This document shows positions 16,607-25,629 of a stretch of 64,000 nucleotides of DNA, piece by piece. Position numbers and translations under genes: made by a program. The DNA is from Kamptonema formosum PCC 10802 (GTDB lineage: Bacteria; Cyanobacteriota; Cyanobacteriia; Cyanobacteriales; Oscillatoriaceae). Under the pieces are notes generated by a model. It ran no database searches and had not been told where the DNA came from. It was given only the letters and a program-made list of their open reading frames with translations. The number at the start of each line of letters is the position of its first letter. The stretch's first letter is position 1. Where the stretch lies: the NCBI RefSeq assembly GCF_000332335.1, contig NZ_KB235948.1, forward strand, positions 1,631,282-1,695,281, written 5' to 3'.

Positions 16607-16705
16607 GGCAGCCTTGACTTTTTTTATCAACCGCCTAAAAGGCGTACTCTGCCATTAGGGACGATTGCATTCTGGCTATAACAAAGATTCCCAGGAGAGT
16701 GTTGA

Positions 16706-17353
16706 TTGGTGGAAAAACTCGCTAGCAAGTACGAATATTCTTATCACGACAGCAAGGCCAGATTTCATCATCCGTATTTGGTAAAACCCCTTTTGGAAAT
16801 GCTATCCGTTGCAAAGCCGGCTGAATCTGACAAGGTGCGGGTGCTGGATCTGGGCTGCGGCAACGGACGTTTGAGCCATCTGATGGCAGAGCAAGGGTGT
16901 GAAGTTGTCGGTCTTGACCTGTCGGAAGGGGGAATCGCCATCGCGCGACGAACTTTCCCAGAGTGCAAATTTATTCAAGGAGATATTTACGAGCTCCCTG
17001 ACGACCGGCTGCTCGATTCATTTGATACTGTCACTGCAGTTGAAGTGATTGAGCACTTAATGTTTCCCAGGGAATTGGTCAGGTACGCCCAAAAATGCCT
17101 GAAACCCGGTGGGCGTTTAATCCTGACCACACCCTATCACGGCTACTTAAAAAACGTGGCGCTGGCGGTGACAGGAAAAATGGACAAGCACTTTACCGCC
17201 CTTTGGGATATGGGTCACGTTAAGTTTTTCTCTGTGGCCACCCTGAGGGCTTTACTGCAATCGGAAGGGTACAGGGATATCAAGTTCAAATTTGCCGGCA
17301 GATTTCCCTATTTTTGGAAGTCAATGCTGTGTTCTAGCACGCCGGTTAAGTAA
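16706..17353 (+). CDS. Class I SAM-dependent methyltransferase (UbiG-like)
   Basis: A 215-residue methyltransferase. The SAM-binding motif VLDLGCGNGRLSHLMAEQG is followed by VGLDLSEGGI, GDIYELPDD, a motif-II-like DTVTAVEVIEHLMFP and KPGGRLILTTPYHGYLKN. Starts are non-ATG: TTG at 16706 or GTG at 16709, both downstream of AGGAGAG. The fold resembles UbiG/Coq3 O-methyltransferases, but the substrate cannot be read from the sequence and no biosynthetic cluster is adjacent. It appears to be a single-gene transcription unit. Confidence 0.85.
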   Translation: MVEKLASKYEYSYHDSKARFHHPYLVKPLLEMLSVAKPAESDKVRVLDLGCGNGRLSHLMAEQGCEVVGLDLSEGGIAIARRTFPECKFIQGDIYELPDDRLLDSFDTVTAVEVIEHLMFPRELVRYAQKCLKPGGRLILTTPYHGYLKNVALAVTGKMDKHFTALWDMGHVKFFSVATLRALLQSEGYRDIKFKFAGRFPYFWKSMLCSSTPVK

Positions 17354-17385
17354 TTTAGATGGCTGTGCTGAGAGCTTGTTTCTCT

Positions 17386-17410
17386 CGTTCCCAGCCTCAG
17401 GCTGGGAACG
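17386..17410. repeat. CGTTCCCAGC palindrome
   Basis: Perfect 10-bp arms CGTTCCCAGC and GCTGGGAACG with a CTCAG spacer, downstream of the methyltransferase gene. A degenerate version lies at 23008-23030. Confidence 0.7.
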
Positions 17411-17568
17411 CCCTCTGGAGGCTCTGCCTCCTTTCAAGGGAAAAGCAGGTTAAAAGCCTAACAGCTTATCATCTGTTTCACCGGCTTTCTTGATTTGATA
17501 TACTGGAAACCGCTTGCCGAGGCTTTCAGACCCACACCGGCTATAGAGTAAATGAGGACAGCGTAACA

Positions 17569-19047
17569 GTGAGTAATATCGTCTTTACTTCTGCCCACCA
17601 GCTCGCTGACGCGATCCGCAAGCGAGAGATTTCAGCCGTAGAAGTTCTGGACGCCCATTTAACGCAAATCGCCAAGCATAACTCAAAACTCAACGCGATT
17701 TGCACCCTCGATGAAGCGCGCGCCCGCCAACGCGCCAAACAAGCGGATGAAGCCCTAGCGCGAGGTGAGAGCTGGGGCGCGCTGCATGGAGTGCCGGTGA
17801 CAGTGAAAGACATATTTGAAACAGCTGGACTGCGCACCACGGCTGGCTACAAGCCTCTCAAAGACTATATTCCCCAGCGAGACGCAACAGCTGTCGCTCG
17901 CCTCCGCGCTGCAGGAGCGATCCTTGTCGGAAAGACAAATCCGGCTGAACTGGCCAGTGACTGGCAAGGCATCAACGATCTGTTCCCTCGCGTCAATAAT
18001 CCTTGGAATCTCAACTTCACCCCTGGGGGCAGTTCCAGTGGGAGTGCCGCTGCCATTGCTGCCGGTTTTTCACCCTTGGATATAGGAGATGACGTTGGCG
18101 GTTCCATTCGCCAGCCGGCTCACTTTTGCGGGATTTTTGGACTCAAACCAACGGACCGTCGCGTTCCCACAACAGGTCATATCCCTGAAGTTCCAGGAAT
18201 GCCGAGGTGTGTCCGGCAGATGCTTGCGATTGGCCCGCTCGCCCGCTGTGTGGAAGATTTGAGCCTGTGCCTGCAAATCATTGCCGGTCCTGACCCATCC
18301 CAGCCTGAAATTCCCCCAGTTCCCCTCGACACGCCCACTGACAAAACTCTGCAAAATCTGCGAATTGCTTGGACAGGTGAATTTCCTCTCTTGCCGGTGA
18401 GTTCAGAAATCAAATCAGCGATTCAGTCAGTCGCTCAGAGACTTGCTGGTGCTGGAACGCAGATGGAGCAGTGGGTTCCTGCCTTTGATTTTGTTGCGGC
18501 TTGGCAAGTCTATTTCACAGTCGCATGTTACAATTTTCTCTATGCGCAACCCGCCATGCTTGATGACGCTCGCAAGCAGATTCCCGTTCTATTTCGTGAG
18601 GGAACTCAGGGCGAACCCGCGCTGCGAAACCTCAGCAACGTTCCGGGAACAATACTGCCGATTGCTTTAAATCCAACCTTGAAAGGTTATTTTGAAGCTT
18701 TAACTGAGCGCGACCGGCTGATTGCCCAGATGGATGGGGAATTAGCGCAATGGGACGTGTGGCTGTGCCCGGTTGCAATGACGCCGGCATTCACCCACCG
18801 CGCTAAGGGCGAAGCGGTTGAAGTGGAGGGTAGAAAAGTCCCTTATCTGATGGCATCGGGTGCATACACAGCCCCATTCGCTCTTACCGGGCATCCGGTC
18901 GCTGTTATCCCCATTGGGCGCACCAAAGACGGGCTGCCAATTGGAATGCAGATTGTCGGCCAGCGCTGGCGAGAAATGCAATTGCTTGCGGTGGCTAAGC
19001 AACTAAGCGCCGCGATTGGTGACTTCCAACATCCATCTGGTTATTGA
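17569..19047 (+). CDS. Amidase signature family hydrolase
   Basis: A 492-residue amidase starting at GTG (MSNIVFTSAH). The Ser-cisSer-Lys triad regions are visible: the lysine in GVPVTVKDIFETAGL, the glycine/serine loop TPGGSSSGSAAAIAAG and the nucleophile region GDDVGGSIRQPAHFCGIFG, where GDDVGGS replaces the more usual GTDIGGS. The family includes GatA, but length, ending and isolation from gatB/gatC argue for a stand-alone amidase of unknown substrate. No signal peptide is seen, so it is cytoplasmic. Regulation is not apparent. A dispersed repeat region follows. Confidence 0.88.
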   Translation: MSNIVFTSAHQLADAIRKREISAVEVLDAHLTQIAKHNSKLNAICTLDEARARQRAKQADEALARGESWGALHGVPVTVKDIFETAGLRTTAGYKPLKDYIPQRDATAVARLRAAGAILVGKTNPAELASDWQGINDLFPRVNNPWNLNFTPGGSSSGSAAAIAAGFSPLDIGDDVGGSIRQPAHFCGIFGLKPTDRRVPTTGHIPEVPGMPRCVRQMLAIGPLARCVEDLSLCLQIIAGPDPSQPEIPPVPLDTPTDKTLQNLRIAWTGEFPLLPVSSEIKSAIQSVAQRLAGAGTQMEQWVPAFDFVAAWQVYFTVACYNFLYAQPAMLDDARKQIPVLFREGTQGEPALRNLSNVPGTILPIALNPTLKGYFEALTERDRLIAQMDGELAQWDVWLCPVAMTPAFTHRAKGEAVEVEGRKVPYLMASGAYTAPFALTGHPVAVIPIGRTKDGLPIGMQIVGQRWREMQLLAVAKQLSAAIGDFQHPSGY

Positions 19048-19290
19048 GCGGTTTATCATACCAATTTTGGATTTTGGATGCCCAGATTTTGGATTAAAAA
19101 CCCGGGCATCCAACATCTAAAATACAAAATTTGCCTGAAACGAGAAACCCGGTTTCTTTAAGAAACCGGGTTTCTGGGGCGCAGTTCATCCCACGGAAAA
19201 CCGCGATAAGTATTTCGGCTCAACTCCCTGTTGGCTCACTGCCGGCAAAATTGACTGGTGTGGAGCACCTGATACATTTACGCGACATTA
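19048..19290. repeat. TTTTGGATTTTGG-type repeat and family-1 hairpin remnant
   Basis: After the amidase there is an ATTTTGGATTTTGGATG block, then the hairpin GAAACCCGGTTTC-TTTAA-GAAACCGGGTTTC at about 19142-19172, then a degenerate family-1 right arm. No gene is seen. Confidence 0.6.
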
Positions 19291-19578
19291 TCCGGGATAA
19301 CCCCGGACAACGCAACGATAGCACTATCACCCGTAAAAGTGATAGAGGCGGTATCCCGCAAAGCTTTCAGGAAGATCCCGAAAGCACTATGAACGCGAAC
19401 GTTTCAGGTCGGTGTTTTGGCACCTACTTAAACCCAGAGCGCTTTCACGCTCAGCGCCGATGACAGCTGCTTTAAGCTCAATTTCTTGTTTCGCTTGGCA
19501 ACCGTGTCGGAAGTCTCAAAGACGGATAAGAAATCAAGCACTATTTTCAACTCGAGCGGTCGGCACGGTTCGCTAACG
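19291..19578 (-). ncRNA. Candidate small RNA transcribed leftward
   Basis: The DNA downstream of the promoter at 19585-19614 has no convincing gene and is rich in paired arms. On the minus strand these are AACCGTG with CACGGTT, GAGCG-TGAAAG-CGCTC, CTATCAC with GTGATAG, and finally TCCGGGG-TTA-TCCCGGA at 19291-19307. A 50-codon reading frame overlaps the first part, but its ATG lies within the -10 box and so would not be on the transcript. The 3' end is a guess, because no T-run follows the last hairpin. It was not matched to tmRNA, RNase P or SRP RNA signatures. Confidence 0.35.
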
Positions 19579-19584
19579 TATCTC

Positions 19585-19614
19585 ATTATACCGTGTCCTA
19601 CTGCTTTGCGTCAA
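19585..19614 (-). promoter_or_regulatory. Sigma-70-type promoter facing left
   Basis: On the minus strand TTGACG (19609-19614) and TATAAT (19585-19590) are separated by 18 bp. The -35 box overlaps the stop region of the gene at 19611-19859. The predicted transcript would start near 19578. Confidence 0.55.
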
Positions 19615-19859
19615 GAATCCAGGATTAAAACCTGCTCCTCACCGCAATCCGGAATCCAAGCCACCCACTCGCTGGCTGAACACTGGCACAGCAGCAGCGC
19701 TTCGTCAAAACTGAAGGCGCTGGGAAGATCGAGCAATTTTACCCATGTACCGGGTTGCAGTTCCTCCAGCCACTCGTGCCGGTCAGTGTTTCTCGCACCG
19801 GCTAGGGGGTGAGTGGCCAACCGGCTGTTGAATTCTGGCTTGCGGATGTCGAGTTTCAT
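19611..19859 (-). CDS. Small hypothetical protein
   Basis: An 82-residue acidic protein starting at MKLDIRKPEF behind GGAGGGAAA. It contains HEWLEELQPGTWVKLLDL and FDEALLLCQCSASEWVAWIP, a pattern seen in small conserved cyanobacterial proteins of unknown role. It has no signal peptide or membrane segment. The good ribosome-binding site and balanced composition support a real gene. Its 3' end contains the -35 box of the leftward promoter. Confidence 0.65.
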   Translation of the reverse strand: MKLDIRKPEFNSRLATHPLAGARNTDRHEWLEELQPGTWVKLLDLPSAFSFDEALLLCQCSASEWVAWIPDCGEEQVLILDS

Positions 19860-20290
19860 GGTTTTTCCCTCCACTTACACAGCTCACAGCTAAGGCTCTC
19901 CGACCGGCTTTTCCGCAAAACAGTCTTAGCGAGTGGGCTAAACTAAAATCTTTTCTGTAACAAATGCTACAAACGCTCACTTTCCCAAGTCAAGCAATTG
20001 TTGTATAAATTTACAAGCGCCTGAGCGACACTCTTGTGGGCCTATTGTGGGCATCTTGCCGGCATCTGGGGAGTGCGAGTTGAGCCAGCAAACATACCTA
20101 CTGCCTGCCGGTGGGGGCGCGAACACTCTCCCTTTTGAGGGATGGCAGAATTCAGCTGTTGCGGTAGGTATTTTGGCTGCCGGTGGGCGTACCGGCGGTG
20201 CGGCGGTTGTGCGGACAGTGCGAGGTGCCGGTGCTTGCGATGGGTTGTATTATGGAGGCAGTAGGTTTAACCCATTATCTAGCTTTCCTA
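19860..20290. other. Gene-free stretch, nothing recognised
   Basis: About 430 bp between the small protein and the DUF433 gene. Open frames here lack ribosome-binding sites and family resemblance. TATACCGTG-type or hairpin elements were not found; the sequence is ordinary mixed DNA. Confidence 0.5.
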
Positions 20291-20524
20291 ATGAACCAGT
20301 TACCAAACCTGCTGACTCGTATCACCCAAACTCCTGGTCAGTGTGGCGGTCGTCCTTGCCTCGAAGGCATGAGAATCCGAGTCAGCGACATTTTAGAGAT
20401 GCTGGCTGAAAATGTCAGTGTCCAAGAAATCTTGGAGGATTTTCCTGATTTAGAACTGGAAGACATTCAAGCTTGCTTGCTATTTGCGGCACGGCGTACC
20501 GATTTCCCTCGATTGACTGCATGA
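20291..20524 (+). CDS. DUF433 antitoxin
   Basis: The ATG of MNQLPNLLTRITQTPGQCGG gives 77 residues, the usual size. The family pattern is complete: GGRPCLEGMRIRVSDILEML, then NVSVQEILEDFPDLELEDIQ and a final ACLLFAARRTDFP. DUF433 proteins are the antitoxins of DUF5615 PIN-like toxins. The stop overlaps the ATG of a DUF5615 gene by ATGA, which is the canonical arrangement. That toxin is truncated here, so the antitoxin is probably an orphan or a solo regulator. Confidence 0.85.
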   Translation: MNQLPNLLTRITQTPGQCGGRPCLEGMRIRVSDILEMLAENVSVQEILEDFPDLELEDIQACLLFAARRTDFPRLTA

Positions 20525-20712
20525 ATATTTGGATTGACGCTCAGTTACCGACCGCGTTAGCTAGCTGGCTAAACAATACATTTGAAGTAAATGCAATGGC
20601 GCTGCGAGATTTGGGATTGCGAGATGCTAAGGATGTCGAGATATTGGAGGCACCGGCAGCAAAGGGCACCGAAGCGAAATGCAATGAACCTGCCAGCCGG
20701 TGTCCTCCAGTC

Positions 20713-20727
<15 letters not shown>
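20521..20727 (+). pseudogene. Truncated DUF5615 PIN-like toxin
   Basis: The first ~43 residues (MNIWIDAQLPTALASWLNN, then ALRDLGLRDAKDVEILEA) match the N-terminal third of DUF5615 toxins, including the early aspartate. The frame then runs into unrelated sequence (KGTEAKCNEPASRC) and ends at 68 residues. The conserved TKDSDF-type region and C-terminus, around 60 residues, are missing. The break falls near 20652. The end overlaps the convergent antitoxin gene of the BrnT pair, so a rearrangement joining two toxin-antitoxin loci probably removed the toxin. Confidence 0.75.
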
Positions 20728-21199
<472 letters not shown>

Positions 21200-21304
21200 T
21201 CAGCTGTCATTTTAGTTGAACAGTTTGAAGTACAGTGAAAGATTGATGACTTTTCTACATTGTAGCATAGCATTCAGCACCCACCCATCCCCTAGGAGGC
21301 TAAA

Positions 21305-21366
21305 GTAGGGGCGGGTTCACCCAAAATGTCTCTACGCAGTTCAGATGTTAGTAAACCCGCCCCTAC
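21305..21366. repeat. GTAGGGGCGGGTT inverted repeat
   Basis: Arms GTAGGGGCGGGTT and AACCCGCCCCTAC enclose about 37 bp, in the 376-bp gap between brnT and the deiminase gene. A related arm occurs at 58348-58362. Nothing else is recognised in this gap. Confidence 0.65.
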
Positions 21367-21561
21367 AAACTTGGCGATTAGAGAAACGGGTTTGGGGCGT
21401 TAGGTCTGTTCCATCTTACACTGGTAAACATTCCAGATTTGGTTATTGCGCTTTGGCCTTCCCAATTGCATCCTCACCGATAACCCAAGCAACCTAAAGG
21501 CTGAGGTCAGCGGCGGTTGATAAGTTCGCAACACGCCGCAGATAACTGTTAGGCGGCGCAG

Positions 21562-22695
21562 CTATTTGTGAGGCTGCTGGAGAGTGACGCAATGGATGCC
21601 ACCCCCACCAGAGGCGATTCCATCAATATTTAACTGCACAACTTGACGCCCTGGAAACAATTTGCCAAGAATTACTCTGGCGTTGGCATCCGCCTTGGAA
21701 TCGCCAAACTCAGGTGCAATGACAGCCCCATTCACCACATAAAAATTAATATAGCCGGCGGCAAAATTTTCGCTGCTGTAATTAGAGCGGATTTTGCTCG
21801 GCGCTTCCAGAGTCACAACCTCTAGCTTGCGACCTTTTGCGTCGGTGGCGGCGTTCAAAATTTTGAGGTGTTCCCTGGTGACATCATAATCGAATGATTC
21901 AGAATCAAGTTCTAGACCGGCAGCGACAACACCAGGACGAGTAAACCTAGCATAGAAATCCGTGTGCCCATCAGTAATATCTTTGCCCTTGATTCCAGGG
22001 AGCCAGATAATCTTTTGCAAACCTAGCAAATCCTTAAGCTGGCGCTCACATTCATTTTTCCTTAAGCCCGGATTGCGATTGCTGTTCAAAATACAGCTCT
22101 CAGTGATAATTGCCGTACCTTGACCATCTACTTCTATCCCTCCTCCCTCAGCAACAATAGAAGTATTGATCAGCTCTGCGCTAGCTAACTCAGCAACACG
22201 TCGGGCAACTTTGGCATCGTTCGTGTGTTCCTGTTTGTTACCCCAGCCATTAAAGTTGAAATCGATGCCAGCAACTTCACCTTGTAAATTCAGCAAGAAC
22301 ACTGGACCTGTATCTCGAATCCAGATATCATCTAGTGGGCAAACCTGGAGCTTAACGCTCGCCCCACACAGTTTTGCCGCCAGGGATTGTTCTTGGGGAC
22401 GCACTAACAAGATAACAGGCTCGTAACGAGCAATAGTGCGAGCGATCAGTGCGATGTTTTCCTGAATACTCCTTAAGGATTTCTTCCCCCAAATTTCAGC
22501 TTTAGCTCCGAAAGCCATCCATGTATTTTTGTGGGGGTCAGCCTCATCAGGCATAAACCATCCTTGCGTCCGGCTTATTTTTGGAGTTGATTTGTTTGTC
22601 TCAAGTCGTGATTGCATCCTAAATCCAGCTAAATTGCCACTCTCAACGATGGCAGCAGAAGATGCCATGAAATTCAAAAAATTACGGCGCTTCAT
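21562..22695 (-). CDS. Agmatine deiminase / peptidyl-arginine deiminase family protein with a twin-arginine leader
   Basis: The start at MKRRNFLNFMASSA gives 377 residues. The leader has a KRRNFLNF twin-arginine motif followed by a hydrophobic stretch, so Tat export to the periplasm is likely. The PAD-porphyromonas fold shows its guanidine-group catalytic set: CPLDDIWIRDTGPVF, EGGGIEVDG, the histidine in DGHTDFYARF and the terminal nucleophile in ASGGGGIHCVTLQQP. The reaction is agmatine (or a peptidyl-arginine) to N-carbamoylputrescine (or citrulline) plus ammonia. The usual agmatine deiminase is cytoplasmic, so the leader is unusual. Confidence 0.88.
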   Translation of the reverse strand: MKRRNFLNFMASSAAIVESGNLAGFRMQSRLETNKSTPKISRTQGWFMPDEADPHKNTWMAFGAKAEIWGKKSLRSIQENIALIARTIARYEPVILLVRPQEQSLAAKLCGASVKLQVCPLDDIWIRDTGPVFLLNLQGEVAGIDFNFNGWGNKQEHTNDAKVARRVAELASAELINTSIVAEGGGIEVDGQGTAIITESCILNSNRNPGLRKNECERQLKDLLGLQKIIWLPGIKGKDITDGHTDFYARFTRPGVVAAGLELDSESFDYDVTREHLKILNAATDAKGRKLEVVTLEAPSKIRSNYSSENFAAGYINFYVVNGAVIAPEFGDSKADANARVILGKLFPGRQVVQLNIDGIASGGGGIHCVTLQQPHK

Positions 22696-23092
22696 TTTTA
22701 TAGATATGGCGATACCCGCTATATTCCCCAAGGTCAACCGGATCTCTGTCTTGACCGGCATCTAATTGTGCCTCTATTTGCTCCCTCACCCGCCGGCAGT
22801 TGTGGCCAGTCCCCTTGCCCATCGGTTGACGGTGGCAAATACCGCGCCCAACGACAAGGGAAAGTGCTCTTCCGCCCGTCCCGTCTGATTTCTGACTCAA
22901 CTCCTGTTCCGCTTACAAATTAACAGAAGAATAACATAACACCGGATACTCTGTCAAGTCAAGCACCTGGGGAGAGAAATATATTTTTCCCCTCGTTCCT
23001 CCTAATTCCCAGCCTCAGGCTGGGAGCGCCGCTTTTTCGGCTCCGCCGACAAAAGTTGCAACTTGGGTGATAATATAAAGAAAAAACCATCA
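22696..23092. other. Intergenic region with a degenerate palindrome
   Basis: A divergent promoter region of ~400 bp between the deiminase and the photolyase. At 23008-23030 there is TTCCCAGCCTCAGGCTGGGAG, a shortened form of the CGTTCCCAGC repeat. No gene was recognised. Confidence 0.5.
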
Positions 23093-24610
23093 ATGACCAC
23101 CGGCATTTGGGTACTCGGCGACCAGCTGTGGGCTGGACAAGCCGCACTGCAAACGTCCTCTGGGGCAAACCAAACCCCCGCAATCCTGATTGAATCCCTG
23201 CACCACGCCCAAGAACGACCCTACCACCGGCAAAAATTGGTGCTCGTTTGGTCAGCCATGCGCCATTTTGCCGAGGAATTGCGCCAGTCTGGCTTCGCTG
23301 TTACTTACATCCGCGCCACTGGTGACTTTCAAACTCCCCTGCAAGATTGGATTAAAGCCAACGGCATTACTGAACTGCGGGTGATGGCACCGGCGGACCG
23401 GCCCTTTGCCCAGCTGATTCAAAACCTGCAGCTACCCTGCCAGCTGACTCTCGTTCCCAACAACCATTTTCTCTGGAGTGAGGGGGAATTCAAACAGTGG
23501 GCGAAAAAGCGCAAGCGCTTTCTCATGGAAGACTTCTATCGCGAAGGGCGTCGCCGGTTTGGCATTTTAATGGATGGGGAAAAGCCGGCTGGCGGACAGT
23601 GGAACTATGACAGGGAAAATCGCAAACCGCCCAAAGGCAAGCTGAACACGCCAAGCGCCCTCTGGTTCGAGCCAGATGAGATAACTCAGGAAGTCATCGC
23701 ACAAGTAAAATCTCTCAATTTCCCCACATACGGAGACGCCGAACCCTTTCGCTGGGCTGTTACCCGCGCACAAGCGCTGCAGGTGCTAGACCACTTTATT
23801 CACCACCGGCTGCCAGCTTTTGGCCCTTACCAAGATGCGATGGTGACGGGTGAGGAAACCCTGTGGCATTCCTTAATTTCCCCCTACCTCAACATCGGTT
23901 TGCTTCACCCCCTGGAAGCGATCCAAGCTGCAGAGCGCGCCTATCGCGAAAACGGTCTGGATCTGTCTAGCACAGAAGGGTTTATCCGTCAAGTGATGGG
24001 CTGGCGGGAATACATGCGCGGGGTGTATGCTCACACGGATGCCGGCTACCCGCAGCGCAACTGGTTCAGCCACACCCAGCCCCTACCGGCATTCTTTTGG
24101 GACGCGGAGAAAACGGACATGAACTGCTTGCGGCAAGTCCTGAGCCAGATCCAGCGCACCGGCTACGCCCACCACATCCAGCGGCTGATGGTGCTGTGCA
24201 ACTTCGCCCTGATTGCCGGTCTCAACCCCCAGCAAGTCGAGCAGTGGTTCCACGCCGCCTTTATCGACGCCTACGACTGGGTGATGCAAACCAATGTCAT
24301 TGGCATGGGGCTGTTTGCCGATGGGGGCGTGCTGGCGTCCAAACCCTACGCGGCGTCGGCCAATTATATCAGCAAGATGAGCGACTACTGCAAAAACTGC
24401 GCTCACTCTCACAAAGAGCGCACCGGCACCCGCGCCTGTCCCTTCAACTTCTTTTACTGGGACTTCCTCCACCGGCACCGGGACAAGCTCGCCTCCCAAG
24501 GTCGCATGAGCTTCATTCTGGCCAACCTCGATCGCATGCCCCCGGAAGAACTAAAGCAAATTCGCCAGCACGCCGCCGCCTGGCACGCTGCCATTAGCAA
24601 TAAGCAATAA
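23093..24610 (+). CDS. FeS-type photolyase / cryptochrome-related protein (FeS-BCP family)
   Basis: A 505-residue flavoprotein starting at MTTGIWVLGDQLW. It belongs to the deoxyribodipyrimidine photolyase-related group (PhrB/CryB), which repairs (6-4) photoproducts or senses blue light. The C-terminal helical domain has QVMGWREYMRGVYAH, the FAD-region MQTNVIGMGLFADGG and the cysteine cluster MSDYCKNCAHSH with TRACPFNFFYWDFL, providing ligands for the [4Fe-4S] cluster. Length is typical. It stands alone between intergenic regions, and a cluster of DnaA-box-like sequences follows 50 bp after the stop. Confidence 0.92.
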   Translation: MTTGIWVLGDQLWAGQAALQTSSGANQTPAILIESLHHAQERPYHRQKLVLVWSAMRHFAEELRQSGFAVTYIRATGDFQTPLQDWIKANGITELRVMAPADRPFAQLIQNLQLPCQLTLVPNNHFLWSEGEFKQWAKKRKRFLMEDFYREGRRRFGILMDGEKPAGGQWNYDRENRKPPKGKLNTPSALWFEPDEITQEVIAQVKSLNFPTYGDAEPFRWAVTRAQALQVLDHFIHHRLPAFGPYQDAMVTGEETLWHSLISPYLNIGLLHPLEAIQAAERAYRENGLDLSSTEGFIRQVMGWREYMRGVYAHTDAGYPQRNWFSHTQPLPAFFWDAEKTDMNCLRQVLSQIQRTGYAHHIQRLMVLCNFALIAGLNPQQVEQWFHAAFIDAYDWVMQTNVIGMGLFADGGVLASKPYAASANYISKMSDYCKNCAHSHKERTGTRACPFNFFYWDFLHRHRDKLASQGRMSFILANLDRMPPEELKQIRQHAAAWHAAISNKQ

Positions 24611-24658
24611 GTAATCAGGCGCGGGCGAAAAATTAGCAATTCTTATTTTTCGCGGCAC

Positions 24659-24732
24659 TTTTCCCCACAGATTCCACAACCATTCCACAGTTGGTCAGAA
24701 CGTTTTCCACAATTTAGACAGGGTTTTCCACA
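24659..24732 (+). other. Cluster of phased DnaA-box-like sequences (candidate replication origin element)
   Basis: Two exact TTTTCCACA boxes lie at 24703-24711 and 24724-24732. Related sequences in the same orientation are at 24681 (CATTCCACA), 24670 (GATTCCACA) and 24659 (TTTTCCCCACA). Spacings are about 11, 11, 22 and 21 bp, i.e. one or two helical turns, so all boxes face the same side of the DNA. A perfect hairpin CCGGCGC-A-GCGCCGG is at 24779-24793, and an AT-rich stretch (TTTTTGTTAAGTTTTGTAAC, then TTTTTTTTTAATAAA) follows at about 24815-24885. No dnaA or dnaN gene is in the window. Confidence 0.55.
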
Positions 24733-24922
24733 GGGGGAGACGGCAGGATCGAGTCTTGCTGTTCGGTTGGGGATTTCTCCGGCGCAGCGCCGGCAGGCTC
24801 CCCAGCTCTCGCTTTTTGTTAAGTTTTGTAACAAAGATCGGGCTGAAAGGCTGATTCTGTCGTAAATCTTTTTTTTTAATAAAGGCGGCTGTAACATTTC
24901 GCAGCATTGACAGCACTACCCC

Positions 24923-24983
24923 CTGATAGCGCACAATGATTCGGCGCACCCTAAAAATGTGCTGTGCGGGTGGGAGCTATCAG
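24923..24983. repeat. Extended inverted repeat between the DnaA-box cluster and the DUF2811 gene
   Basis: Outer arms CTGATAGC (24923-24930) and GCTATCAG (24976-24983) are perfect, and inner arms CGCACA and TGTGCG extend the pairing. It could be an RNA leader structure of the DUF2811 gene or a cruciform element. Confidence 0.5.
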
Positions 24984-25091
24984 AGCCACTTACCCGATCT
25001 GGCCGGTGCCCACATCCGCCCCGACAGCGGTGGGAGTGAGGGCAGTGACCAGTAAAGGCCAGGGAGAGAGGTAGTTGACAGAGGAGAGTTT

Positions 25092-25322
25092 ATGAACGCA
25101 AGCATCAGCATACTGGCAGAAATCCCTGAAGAACTGCACGAATCGCTCAAAAGCTACTTGGACACGCATCCGGACTGGGATCAAGACCGGGTTTTTTCTG
25201 CCGCTCTGTCACTGTTTTTGCTGCAAAATGGAAGCAGTGGCACCCCTGAGGCGTCGCGAAGCTACCGTCAGGCGGCTCGGGTGTATCTGGAAGCGCTGTT
25301 CCAGCAGTCGGCCATCCATTGA
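25092..25322 (+). CDS. DUF2811 small cyanobacterial protein
   Basis: A 76-residue protein: ISILAEIPEELHESLKSYLD, then THPDWDQDRVFSAALSLFLL and YRQAARVYLEALFQQSA. The family is restricted to cyanobacteria and related phototrophs. The helical pattern, including a central hydrophobic helix, resembles small CopG-like or dimerising domains, but the role is unknown. GAGGAGAG precedes the ATG. Its 5' region holds the inverted repeat at 24923-24983. Confidence 0.85.
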   Translation: MNASISILAEIPEELHESLKSYLDTHPDWDQDRVFSAALSLFLLQNGSSGTPEASRSYRQAARVYLEALFQQSAIH

Positions 25323-25534
25323 GAGCGAGCCATCTCGCAAGAGTGAGTGGGGCGCGGCTGCGGCAGGGTGCCAGCTAGCCACTCATGCAAATAACCGCCC
25401 GAAAATCCATCCAGCGTCTTAGATACTCTTATCGTGGGTGTGGGCATTAGCGGCCTGAGTCTGGCCCACGCAATGCAGGCCGGCCAGTCACCCACCGGCA
25501 GCCGCCGGTTAATTTTTAGGTCAGCCGGCAAAAG

Positions 25535-25622
25535 GTTAAGAAACCCGGTTTCAGGTTAAGAAACTCGGTAACTTCGGCGAAATCGGGTTTCTGGTATCCT
25601 GTTAGAGAAACCAAGTTTCTGG
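25535..25622. repeat. Family-1 core remnants
   Basis: Three partial copies of the core (AAGAAACCCGGTTTCAGG, AAGAAACTCGGTAAC, AATCGGGTTTCTGG, GAAACCAAGTTTCTGG) sit between converging genes. No TATAGCG termini remain. The rest of the 306-bp gap shows nothing. Confidence 0.6.
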
Positions 25623-25629
25623 CATCTTC

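Noticed and set aside
19291-19586. A 50-residue protein encoded behind the leftward promoter
   Set aside because: Its ATG overlaps the -10 box, so the predicted transcript would not include it.
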